This document shows, piece by piece, positions 1 to 7,455 of a stretch of DNA of 17,106 nucleotides (positions are counted from its first letter, which is position 1; each line of letters opens with the position of its first letter). Source of the stretch: Alphaproteobacteria bacterium (GTDB lineage Bacteria; Pseudomonadota; Alphaproteobacteria; Paracaedibacterales; CAIULA01); NCBI GenBank assembly GCA_019751935.1, contig JAIEMR010000206.1, forward strand, positions 1 through 17,106. Direction: 5' to 3'. The notes beneath the pieces were generated by a model that saw nothing but the letters and a program-made list of their open reading frames with translations, did no database searches and was not told where the DNA came from. The translations under genes were made by a program, and so were the position numbers.

Positions 1-135
1 TAGCTTCCTTTTTAACGCATTCTTTTTAATATGTCGATACCTTAATCCTGCTTTTTAAAAACTTTTCTTCCCTCGGAAGAGCTTTAGGGCTATTTTAAAC
101 GATATTGTCTTTAAAATTTCTGATTACTGAAAATA
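1..135. other. leader region upstream of ileS
   Basis: No coding sequence is visible here on either strand. It is AT-rich and holds a small hairpin near position 70 (TCTTCC, loop CTC, GGAAGA). It probably carries the promoter or leader of the ileS operon, but no -35/-10 pair can be assigned with confidence, and the Shine-Dalgarno sequence before the ileS ATG is poor. Any T-box or other leader control is not recognisable. Confidence 0.35.
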
Positions 136-2940
136 ATGGATTATAAAAATACTGTTTTTCTGCCCAAAACTGACTTTTCTATGAAGGCAGGTCTTTCTAA
201 AAGAGAACCTGAGTTTCTAAAGTACTGGCAAGACATTAAGCTTTATGACAAGCTTCGCGCGAAATCCAAAGGAAGGGAGAAATTTGTCCTGCACTTTGGC
301 CCACCTTATGCCAATGGTCACATTCATATAGGACATGCTTTGTCAGAGGTTTTAAAAGACATTGTTAATAAAACCTATCAAATGATGGGTTATGATGCGC
401 CTTTAGTTCCAGGCTGGGATAGTCATGGCTTGCCCATTGAATGGAAAATCGAAGAAGCCTACCGCGCAAAAAACATTCAAAAGGATGATGTCCCTCCCCT
501 TGAATTTATTGCCGAATGTCGTGTTTTTGCCAATAAATGGATGGAAACTCAAAAAGCTGAATTCCAGCGGCTTGGTATCGTTGCAGATTGGCAAAAGCCT
601 TATAATACCATGGATAACCAGAGCGAAGCCCATATCGCAAGTCAGCTGTTAGCCTTTTTAGAAAACGGCCTTTTGTACAGAGGGCTAAAACCAGTTATGT
701 GGTCGGTTGTTGAAAAAACAGCCCTAGCTGAAGCTGAAGTTGAATACAAAGAACATACCAGTGAATCTATTTATGTAAAATTTGACGTGGTAACATCATC
801 TGTCCCTGCCCTTAAAGGTGCAGCGATGGTGATTTGGACAACCACACCTTGGACGCTTCCTGGTAACAGGGCCATTGCCTATGGACCAGAGTTTGAATAT
901 GTTGTCCTTCAGATAAGCGAAGCAACTGACCTGATAGCTAAGGGACAAAAGCTAATTCTTGCCAAAGAACTCGTCGACGATTTTTGCGCAAAAGCTAATA
1001 TAACTGCTCATAACATTATCCACACTTTATCAGGCAGTCAACTAGAGGGAACGATTTGTGCTCATCCATGGCGCGGCCAAGGCTATGACTTTGATGTTCC
1101 CCTTTTGCCAGGTGATCACGTGACAACGGAAAGCGGCACTGGTCTTGTTCACACAGCTCCGGGTCATGGCGTTGAAGACTTCGCAGTTGGTCAAGCGCAT
1201 GGTATTGAAGTCCCTGCAACAGTTCAAGATGACGGAGTGTATTACACTCACGTTTCGCTTTTTGCCGGCAAACACGTTTATAAAGTAGCGCCATCTGTTT
1301 TAGAGGAACTGAAGAAAGTAAATGCTCTTTTACATGCCAGTAAATTAGTACACAGCTATCCTCATTCTTGGAGGTCAAAAGCACCTCTTATTTTTAGAGC
1401 AACATCTCAGTGGTTTATCAACATTGATGCCTTAAGAAGCAAAGTAATGGATCAAATTGATGAAGTTGAGTGGTTCCCAGCACAAGGTAAAAACCGAATT
1501 TCGAGTATGGTTGAAAACAGACCTGATTGGTGCATATCAAGGCAAAGAACCCTTGGTGTTCCAATTACACTTTTTGTTCATAAACAAACAGGCGTTCCTC
1601 TCAATGATAAGGATGTTAATCAACGCATCATTAAAGCCATTGAAGAAAAGGGCATTGAGGCATGGCATATCCATGACGCAGCATACTTTTTAGGCAGTCA
1701 ATATAATGCAGCCGACTATGAGAAGGTCATGGACGTTTTGGACGTTTGGTTTGAAAGCGGATGCACTCAATACTTCGTCCTTAAACAAAGGCCTGAATTA
1801 AAATGGCCGGCTGACCTTTATTTTGAAGGATCAGATCAACATCGAGGATGGTTCCAATCGTCATTAATTGAATCATGCGGTACAACCGGCAAAGCACCTT
1901 ACAAACAAGTGGTAACTCATGGTTTTGTGCTGGATGAAAAAGGGTATAAGATGTCAAAATCTTTGGGGAACGTTGTTTCTCCTGAAGATGTTGTGAACAC
2001 GCTGGGCGCCGACATCTTAAGGCTTTGGATTGTAGGTTCTGACTACACCCAAGATTTACGCATTGGCAAAGAAATTCTTAAACATCAAGAAGATATTTAT
2101 AGGCGTCTTCGTAATACATTACGGTATTTATTAGGTGCCCTTGCAGATTATAAAGCCTCAGAGGAAGTCGCTTATGACCAAATGCCTGCTCTTGAAAAGT
2201 GGGTTCTACATCAATTAACGACACTTGATGACCTGCATAAAAAATGCATAAAAGAATATGATCTTCCTACGTTTTATACTGCCTTGCATACATTTTGCTC
2301 TGTTGATTTATCAGCGTTTTATTTTGATATACGAAAAGATTGTCTTTATTGCGACCCTGAAAGCTCCATCAAGCGCCGGGCGGCTAGAAGCGTTATGAAT
2401 CATGTTTTCGTATCGCTTGTTCATTGGTTAGCACCTGTATTAAGCTTTACAGCCGAAGAAGCCTGGCAAGCCTATTCATTGTCTAAAAATGAAAGTATCC
2501 ATGAGCAAACTTTTCCTGACTTTTCAAAGGAATGGAAAGATGACGTTCTGTCAAAGCAATGGGAAGTTATTCGTAATGTTAGACGCGTTATGACCAACGC
2601 CTTAGAGATCGAAAGGTCCGCTAAGACTATTGGATCTAGTTTACAAGCGCATATTGCAGTCTACGTACCCTCTGAAATTGCTGCTGTTTTGCAAAGCATT
2701 GATCTTGCTGAATTGGCAATTACTTCCGCTGCAACACTTGTTATTGCTCAGCCGCCTGCAAACGCTGTAACCTTAGATGATGTCAGTGATGTAGGTGTTG
2801 TGGTCAATTTGGCGGACGGAGAAAAATGTGCTCGTTGCTGGCGCGTTTTGCCTGAAGTAAAACAGACAGAAGAAGTCACTCGTAAACATAACGGTATTTG
2901 TTTACGCTGCGAAGATGCAGTTGAACAAATGGCAGTTTAA
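136..2940 (+). CDS. ileS: isoleucyl-tRNA synthetase
   Basis: Cytoplasmic class I aminoacyl-tRNA synthetase that charges tRNA-Ile with isoleucine using ATP and edits mischarged valine. The 934 residues match the usual bacterial length. The HIGH signature is HIGH at residues 64-67 (in NGHIHIGHAL), and KMSKS is at 605-609. The inserted CP1 editing domain shows WTTTPW at 234-239 and, further on, GTGLVHTAPGHG. The C-terminal zinc-binding knuckle is present as Cys898/Cys901 and Cys922/Cys925, so this is the bacterial type with the C-terminal zinc finger. The start at MDYKNTVFLPKTDF fits the family N-terminus; the next in-frame ATG, at codon 16, would remove conserved residues. hisS follows after 18 bases, so the two are probably co-transcribed. 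Nothing is missing or broken. Confidence 0.98.
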   Translation: MDYKNTVFLPKTDFSMKAGLSKREPEFLKYWQDIKLYDKLRAKSKGREKFVLHFGPPYANGHIHIGHALSEVLKDIVNKTYQMMGYDAPLVPGWDSHGLPIEWKIEEAYRAKNIQKDDVPPLEFIAECRVFANKWMETQKAEFQRLGIVADWQKPYNTMDNQSEAHIASQLLAFLENGLLYRGLKPVMWSVVEKTALAEAEVEYKEHTSESIYVKFDVVTSSVPALKGAAMVIWTTTPWTLPGNRAIAYGPEFEYVVLQISEATDLIAKGQKLILAKELVDDFCAKANITAHNIIHTLSGSQLEGTICAHPWRGQGYDFDVPLLPGDHVTTESGTGLVHTAPGHGVEDFAVGQAHGIEVPATVQDDGVYYTHVSLFAGKHVYKVAPSVLEELKKVNALLHASKLVHSYPHSWRSKAPLIFRATSQWFINIDALRSKVMDQIDEVEWFPAQGKNRISSMVENRPDWCISRQRTLGVPITLFVHKQTGVPLNDKDVNQRIIKAIEEKGIEAWHIHDAAYFLGSQYNAADYEKVMDVLDVWFESGCTQYFVLKQRPELKWPADLYFEGSDQHRGWFQSSLIESCGTTGKAPYKQVVTHGFVLDEKGYKMSKSLGNVVSPEDVVNTLGADILRLWIVGSDYTQDLRIGKEILKHQEDIYRRLRNTLRYLLGALADYKASEEVAYDQMPALEKWVLHQLTTLDDLHKKCIKEYDLPTFYTALHTFCSVDLSAFYFDIRKDCLYCDPESSIKRRAARSVMNHVFVSLVHWLAPVLSFTAEEAWQAYSLSKNESIHEQTFPDFSKEWKDDVLSKQWEVIRNVRRVMTNALEIERSAKTIGSSLQAHIAVYVPSEIAAVLQSIDLAELAITSAATLVIAQPPANAVTLDDVSDVGVVVNLADGEKCARCWRVLPEVKQTEEVTRKHNGICLRCEDAVEQMAV

Positions 2941-2958
2941 AAAGGGTTAAAAGAAACT

Positions 2959-4215
2959 ATGTCTTTACAACCAGTCAGAGGAATGCGGGATCTTTTAGGC
3001 GCAGAGCTAGATCGTCAAAAGCATATTATTAGAACTGCAGAAGAAATTGCGTTGCTTTATAATTATGAATCGATTGAAACACCGATTGTTGAATACACTT
3101 CTGTTTTTAAAAGAACGCTCGGTGAAACCTCCGACATTGTCGGTAAAGAAATGTATACCTTTGCTGACCGCAATAATGAATCAATGACGCTTCGCCCAGA
3201 GGGAACAGCATCTGTAGTTAGGGCCATTATTAGTGAAAAACTGACCCAGACACTGCCACAAAAACGTATCTATTCTGGACCTATGTTTCGTTATGAGCGC
3301 CCCCAAAAGGGTCGTTATCGTCAATTTTATCAATTGGGTGTGGAATGTTTGGGGCAAGATTCTCCTTATGCTGACGTTGAGTGTATAGCCCTTGCCGATC
3401 ATATTCTAAAGACCCTTGGCATAGTAGATTACAACATTAATCTAAATACGCTTGGAGATATGGAAAGTCGCCAACTTTATAAAGAGGCTTTGATTCAGTA
3501 CTTCTCAAAATATGAAAAAGATCTGTCAGAGGATAGTAGGTCTAGACTCCAACGCAATCCATTGCGGATCTTAGATTCAAAAGACGAAAACGATCAAAAA
3601 ATTAGTTTAAGTGCCCCTAAATTCGAGAGTTATTTAAATGACGAATCAAAAGCATTTTTTGAAACTGTTTTAAAGGGATTGGACATTTTAAAAATTGGGT
3701 ATGAGCTGAATCCTCATCTGGTTCGCGGCCTTGATTATTATTGCCATACGGCCTTTGAATTCAAAACCACATCCCTTGGCGCCCAAGATGCCCTTGGAGG
3801 CGGCGGGCGTTACGATGGGTTGATGCAGCAAATGGGAGGTCCTTCTATTCCTGGCGTTGGCTGGGCTGTAGGCCTTGATCGCCTTGCTTTATTGCTTCCA
3901 GAGTTTCAAGCAAAGTGTACTTTACGAATCGCAGTCATTCCTATTGGAGACGAACTTGAACTCGAAGCCGTTCAGTTAACACAAGAATTGAGATTAAAAG
4001 GATTCACGACTGAGGTATTTCTGAAAGGAAACCTAGGTAAACGTTTTAAACAAGCTGACAAAGCCCTTTGTAGCTTTGCTGTTGTTTTCGGCAGTGAGGA
4101 ATTAGCCCAAAAACAAGTAAAAGTTCGCAATTTACAATCAGTTGAAACCGAAACCACCAAGGAAACAACGGTTGACTCTAACCATCTTATTTCACACTTA
4201 TCTTCTTTAATTTAA
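2959..4215 (+). CDS. hisS: histidyl-tRNA synthetase
   Basis: Class II aminoacyl-tRNA synthetase that charges tRNA-His in the cytoplasm. All class II signatures are visible: motif 2 as RYERPQKGRYRQF from residue 111; the histidine-specific loops RGLDYY at 256-261 and GGGRYDG ending near 287; and motif 3 as VGWAVGLDRL. The anticodon-binding domain follows from about residue 325 to the end. The intact histidine loops and full 418-residue length separate it from the HisZ paralogue, which lacks aminoacylation. It starts 18 bases after ileS and ends 10 bases before prfA, so the three genes form a translation operon. A purine-rich AAAAGAAACT precedes the ATG. Confidence 0.97.
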   Translation: MSLQPVRGMRDLLGAELDRQKHIIRTAEEIALLYNYESIETPIVEYTSVFKRTLGETSDIVGKEMYTFADRNNESMTLRPEGTASVVRAIISEKLTQTLPQKRIYSGPMFRYERPQKGRYRQFYQLGVECLGQDSPYADVECIALADHILKTLGIVDYNINLNTLGDMESRQLYKEALIQYFSKYEKDLSEDSRSRLQRNPLRILDSKDENDQKISLSAPKFESYLNDESKAFFETVLKGLDILKIGYELNPHLVRGLDYYCHTAFEFKTTSLGAQDALGGGGRYDGLMQQMGGPSIPGVGWAVGLDRLALLLPEFQAKCTLRIAVIPIGDELELEAVQLTQELRLKGFTTEVFLKGNLGKRFKQADKALCSFAVVFGSEELAQKQVKVRNLQSVETETTKETTVDSNHLISHLSSLI

Positions 4216-4225
4216 TGAGTTTTAA

Positions 4226-5305
4226 ATGTCTTTTGATCAAAAATTAAATCGCCTAATTCAGCGCCACGAAGAGCTCAGCGATGCCTTGGCAACCCATACC
4301 ATGGCAGATACTAATGATTTTGCTAAGCTTTCAAAGGAATATTCAGATTTAACGAGCATTGTTGAAGCCATTCGGGAATTACACAAATGGAAAGCAGAAT
4401 TAAAAGAAGCTGAAGCTTTGATGTCTGACACCAGTGTGGACCCGGAAATGAAAGCCCTTGCTGAAAACGAATGGCATGATCTTAAAAATAAACTTCCAGA
4501 AATGGAGCAAAACTTAAGAATCCTTTTGCTTCCTAAAGATGCTGACGATGAAAGAAGCGCAATTTTAGAAGTAAGGGCCGGTACGGGCGGCGAAGAAGCT
4601 GGGTTATTTGCTGCAAACCTTTTGAGAATGTATCAACGCTATGCAGCGATTCAAGGTTGGAAATTTGAGCTTTTAAACAGTGCAGATTCGGGTCTTGGTG
4701 CTATTCGTGAGGCCAGCGCCTCCATCACAGGCAAAGGTGTTTTCGCAAGGTTAAAATTTGAATCAGGTGTTCACCGGGTACAGCGTGTCCCAGAAACAGA
4801 GGCAAGCGGGCGTATTCATACCTCTGCTGCAACCGTTGCCGTTTTGCCTGAGGTAGAAGATGTTGATATTCACATCGATGAAAAAGATTTGCAGATTGAT
4901 GTTTACAGAGCATCGGGCGCTGGTGGTCAGCATGTTAACACAACAGACAGTGCTGTTCGCATTACCCACATTCCAACAGGCGTTGTCGTTACGCAGCAAG
5001 ATGAACGGTCACAACATAAAAACAAAGCCAAAGCGATGAAAATCCTTCGTGCTCGTTTGTATGAAGCAGAACGTATGCGCAAAGACGCTGAACGAGCAGC
5101 ATCTCGTAAAAATCAAGTTGGTTCTGGTGATAGGTCTGAGAGAATACGCACCTACAATTTTCCTCAAGGCCGAGTCAGCGATCATCGTATTAATCTAACA
5201 CTTTACAAGATCGAACAGATCATGGAAGGCCAAGCCTTAGATGAACTACTTGACGCCCTTATTGCCGAAGATCAAGCAGCAAAACTCTCTGAAGAAGTTG
5301 ATTAG
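4226..5305 (+). CDS. prfA: peptide chain release factor 1
   Basis: Class 1 release factor that recognises UAA and UAG in the ribosomal A site and triggers peptidyl-tRNA hydrolysis. The tripeptide codon-recognition motif is PET at residues 189-191, within RVPETEASGRIHT; this is the PxT form of RF1, not the SPF of RF2. The catalytic GGQ is at 233-235, within GAGGQHVNTTDSAV, the same numbering as in E. coli RF1. At 359 residues it is full length. It is the last gene of the ileS-hisS-prfA group. The glutamine methyltransferase gene prmC, often directly after prfA, is not here, so GGQ methylation would depend on a gene elsewhere. Downstream is a structured convergent spacer. Confidence 0.98.
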   Translation: MSFDQKLNRLIQRHEELSDALATHTMADTNDFAKLSKEYSDLTSIVEAIRELHKWKAELKEAEALMSDTSVDPEMKALAENEWHDLKNKLPEMEQNLRILLLPKDADDERSAILEVRAGTGGEEAGLFAANLLRMYQRYAAIQGWKFELLNSADSGLGAIREASASITGKGVFARLKFESGVHRVQRVPETEASGRIHTSAATVAVLPEVEDVDIHIDEKDLQIDVYRASGAGGQHVNTTDSAVRITHIPTGVVVTQQDERSQHKNKAKAMKILRARLYEAERMRKDAERAASRKNQVGSGDRSERIRTYNFPQGRVSDHRINLTLYKIEQIMEGQALDELLDALIAEDQAAKLSEEVD

Positions 5306-5312
5306 ACTATTT

Positions 5313-5349
5313 CTGCTCAAAAAATACTAGGTTTTAGTCTAGTAAGCAG
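5313..5349 (+). terminator. hairpin just downstream of prfA
   Basis: Two nested inverted repeats lie 8 bases after the prfA stop: CTGCT (5313-5317) with AGCAG (5345-5349), and TACTAG (5325-5330) with CTAGTA (5339-5344) around an 8-base loop. An A-rich bulge sits on the left side between the two stems. No T tract follows, so it is not a classical intrinsic terminator, but its place at the end of the operon suggests a 3'-end or RNA-stability role. Confidence 0.4.
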
Positions 5350-5372
5350 GGCCAGTATAAAACGATAACAAG

Positions 5373-5466
5373 CCCACGTCCATCACGAGGAGTGGCAGCG
5401 ACGTGGGGATCAAGAGACTATTTTTCTGGATGGCCACGCCCCCTTATATCTTCGGGGGCTGGCCAT
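5373..5466. repeat. palindromic intergenic element (REP-like)
   Basis: Two adjacent hairpins fill the spacer between convergent genes. The first pairs CCCACGTC (5373-5380) with GACGTGGG (5400-5407). The second pairs ATGGCC plus A and GCCCCC (5430-5443) with GGGGGC plus T and GGCCAT (5454-5466): 13 pairs with one bulged C and a 10-base loop. The phrases CATCACGAGGAGTGGCAGCG and TTTCTGGATGGCCACG resemble, from memory, the dispersed palindromes CGTCATTGCGAGGAG...GCGACG...CTGGAT...GC common between genes in Rickettsiales, Holosporales and other alphaproteobacteria. GC content is far above its surroundings. Family membership is inferred; only one copy is clear in this window. Confidence 0.55.
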
Positions 5467-5507
5467 GACGAAAATGCATAATCACTCTATATCGATTCTA
5501 CCATATT

Positions 5508-5768
5508 TTAAAAATGCGCCATCAAAAACTCATGGTTTAAGGGAAGTTCCCCATTAAAAAACTCTCCCCTGAAGTACCACAAAACAGAGAGAAAAACAAA
5601 AACAGACAGAACAAAAATAAACCAAAGGTTTCTGATGATTTTGTCTTCTTTAGTTTGGCAATGAAGAAATGTTGCTGATCTTTTACGCCTATCAGCAATA
5701 CTTTTATTAAAACGAGTTGTGGATTCCATTGGCTCATTGTATTTGTGTTGTGTATTAAAGTTGCTCAT
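5508..5768 (-). CDS. small single-span membrane protein, unknown function
   Basis: An 86-residue protein of unrecognised family. The start is set by a strong Shine-Dalgarno: the minus strand reads GGAGGGTGGAG just before the ATG at 5768, with GGAGG 8 bases from the start codon. An upstream in-frame ATG nine codons earlier would place this site inside the gene. The N-terminal half is polar and basic (DRRKR near residues 26-30). One hydrophobic segment, about residues 48-66 (rich in F, V, L, W), is followed by a short tail. The basic side suggests N-terminus inside, C-terminus outside. It converges with prfA and lies downstream of a secreted-protein gene on the same strand, 232 bases away, so it probably has its own promoter in that AT-rich gap. 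A function cannot be inferred. Confidence 0.6.
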   Translation of the reverse strand: MSNFNTQHKYNEPMESTTRFNKSIADRRKRSATFLHCQTKEDKIIRNLWFIFVLSVFVFLSVLWYFRGEFFNGELPLNHEFLMAHF

Positions 5769-6000
5769 AACTCCACCCTCCGTAAAAAAAATCAAAAAAG
5801 TTAATAAGAGATAAAAACTCCTATGTTATGTTAATAAATTGTTGAAATATCTGCCTTATGATTTATGTAACGTTAATCATATCAGCTTCTTTTTTTATGT
5901 CAATCCGTCTTACAAGTTTTTTATAAGAAAGAATCGCATTCGTTCAACTGCCCAATCAATGACCAAAGAAAAACCTTAATCATTGATTATATTTATGCAA
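5769..6000. promoter_or_regulatory. AT-rich gap with probable promoter for the small membrane protein
   Basis: No gene is visible in this gap. It must hold the leader of the minus-strand gene ending at 5508, and its 5771-5781 portion is that gene's Shine-Dalgarno (minus strand GGAGGGTGGAG). Specific -35 and -10 boxes cannot be chosen, because TATAAT-like sequences are frequent by chance in such AT-rich DNA. The end next to 6001 holds the inverted repeat listed separately. Confidence 0.35.
5954..5988 (-). terminator. 9-bp inverted repeat after the secreted-protein gene
   Basis: AATCAATGA (5954-5962) and TCATTGATT (5980-5988) are perfect inverted repeats around a 17-base loop, starting 12 bases beyond the stop codon of the minus-strand gene ending at 6001. 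The stem is AT-rich and has no U tract after it in the direction of transcription, so termination is only a possibility. A protein-binding dyad is the alternative. Confidence 0.3.
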
Positions 6001-6573
6001 TTAAATTAAGTGGTGCGCTTTCAAAAAGGCACTCCAACCACCCACTGCCGAATCAATATGATGGGCATCAGCGGCTGCAATAACGTCAGGTTTTTTAGCG
6101 ATTTCTTTAATTGGAGGCATTGCAATTTTTGTACGCATAATTTCAAATGCCTTTCCATTACCAGCCAATGCGTATTTTTCTAAAAGCGTGAGTGCTTGAG
6201 CTTGGAATATCTGTAATCCATACCTTGTTTCAAAGATTCCCTCTAAAACTATGGTTCTGGCCCTATCAGAGGTTTCAGCCCACTTTAATGCAACCTCTTT
6301 AACTGCAGCAAGGGCATCCTTTCTAATTTGCGCTAGAGTTGCAGCATCTCTCGTGTCGTTAACAGCAATCAAGCTTACTAATTGGGTAATATTTCTATCT
6401 TTAACCAACCCATCACCAGCATTGCCTTGACTGACAAGCTCAGCAACAGTTACATGCGATATAGCTGGAGGAGCAAAAGTGGAGTATTCAGAAGCACCTA
6501 CGGAATGCGCCAAAAGCATCGGAATGATATAGAGAACGCCAATTAAAAAGTTTCGTACATTTTTAGCCAACAT
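6001..6573 (-). CDS. secreted alpha-helical protein, unknown function
   Basis: A 190-residue protein of no family I recognise. It begins with a clear Sec signal peptide: basic MLAKNVRN, a hydrophobic core about residues 9-22, and probable cleavage after Val-Gly-Ala at 25-27. The mature part, about 163 residues, is rich in Ala, Leu, Ile and Lys, has no cysteines and looks mostly helical, with stretches such as LAQIRKDALAAVKEVALKW and ALTLLEKYALAG. The C-terminus holds a His-rich DAHHID and ends KAHHLI. Export to the periplasm or beyond is likely. AAAGAAAAGG lies about 8 bases before the ATG as a ribosome-binding site. It diverges from lpxI across 69 bases, so the two probably share a promoter region; this does not by itself imply a role in lipid A synthesis. 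Confidence 0.7.
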   Translation of the reverse strand: MLAKNVRNFLIGVLYIIPMLLAHSVGASEYSTFAPPAISHVTVAELVSQGNAGDGLVKDRNITQLVSLIAVNDTRDAATLAQIRKDALAAVKEVALKWAETSDRARTIVLEGIFETRYGLQIFQAQALTLLEKYALAGNGKAFEIMRTKIAMPPIKEIAKKPDVIAAADAHHIDSAVGGWSAFLKAHHLI

Positions 6574-6642
6574 TGATAAAGCCTTTTCTTTGTGAACATG
6601 TTACATATAAATTTAGAGGTAAATTCTTAATAAATCGTTAAC
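6574..6642. promoter_or_regulatory. divergent promoter region (secreted protein / lpxI)
   Basis: A 69-base gap separates two divergent start codons, so promoters for both genes should lie here or extend into the coding regions. It is AT-rich, and no convincing -35/-10 pair stands out. No Shine-Dalgarno lies close to the lpxI ATG: the nearest candidate, AGAGGT, is over 20 bases upstream. Confidence 0.4.
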
Positions 6643-7455
6643 ATGACCCTTGCTCTTATTGCAGGTAGCGGTGATCTTCCTCTCCAGATCATTAAAAGCT
6701 GCCAAAAACAAAATACTTACTTGATTGTTATTGGGTTTGAATCTCAGATTCATCTCAATGAAATGAATGTCCCCTATGCGCAATTTTCACTGGGTTCAAT
6801 TGGTAAAATTCTTGCTCATTTAAAAAAACACAATATTAAACAAATTGTCTTTGCAGGAAATATCAAACGACCAAGTTTGAAAGAACTGCAGGTTGATTGG
6901 GTTGGTGCAAAATGGTTACAAAAACTTAGCCTAAAAGCCATGAAAGGTGATGATGCTTTGTTATCAGGCATCTTGAAACTTCTTGAAAAAGAAGGTTTTG
7001 AAATTCTTAAACCAAGTGATTTTTTAGATAATCTTATGCTACCAACTGGTACTTTAACAAAGGTCTCCCCTACTCCTGATGATTATCTTGATATTGATCG
7101 AGGCGCTCAAATCTTAAAGACGTTATCAGGTATGGATGTTGGTCAATCAATTATTGTTCAACAGGGCCTTGTGCTTGGAATTGAAGCAATCGAGGGAACG
7201 AAAGCTTTGATAGAACGCAGCGCATTGTTAAAACGCCAAGGACCAGGTGGTGTTTTAGTTAAAATGGCCAAAACAGGACAAAATAAAAAAATTGATCTTC
7301 CAACAATTGGCCCAGAAACAATCCAAGACGCTCAAAAAGCTGGCCTTGTTGGAATTGCAGCAGAAGCAAACGTGACTCAAGTTATAGATTATGAACAAAC
7401 CGTAAAACTAGCCGACGAAATGGGACTGTTTATTGTTGAAATTAAAAATGGCTAA
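6643..7455 (+). CDS. lpxI: UDP-2,3-diacylglucosamine pyrophosphatase LpxI
   Basis: LpxI hydrolyses UDP-2,3-diacylglucosamine to lipid X and UMP, the fourth step of lipid A synthesis. It replaces LpxH in alphaproteobacteria and acts at the cytoplasmic face of the inner membrane. The 270 residues show family signatures in order: IAGSGDLP near the N-terminus, FAGNIKRPS at about 70-78, KGDDALLSG at 101-109, GTLTK...PDDYLDIDRG in the middle, then VLGIEAIEGT, GPGGVLVKMAK and DLPTIGPET (Asp218) in the C-terminal catalytic domain. The start matches the family N-terminus although no Shine-Dalgarno is close. Its last 8 bases overlap lpxB (ATGGCTAA), so the two are translationally coupled and the product passes to the next enzyme. 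The other early lpx genes are not in the window. Confidence 0.95.
   Translation: MTLALIAGSGDLPLQIIKSCQKQNTYLIVIGFESQIHLNEMNVPYAQFSLGSIGKILAHLKKHNIKQIVFAGNIKRPSLKELQVDWVGAKWLQKLSLKAMKGDDALLSGILKLLEKEGFEILKPSDFLDNLMLPTGTLTKVSPTPDDYLDIDRGAQILKTLSGMDVGQSIIVQQGLVLGIEAIEGTKALIERSALLKRQGPGGVLVKMAKTGQNKKIDLPTIGPETIQDAQKAGLVGIAAEANVTQVIDYEQTVKLADEMGLFIVEIKNG

Noticed and set aside
1016..1384. A 122-codon open frame on the minus strand inside ileS
   Set aside because: It lies wholly opposite the conserved ileS coding sequence, with no recognisable protein features.
5350..5475. A small structured RNA such as SRP RNA between prfA and the small membrane gene
   Set aside because: The conserved SRP apical loop bases are not found, and the pattern fits a palindromic intergenic element better.
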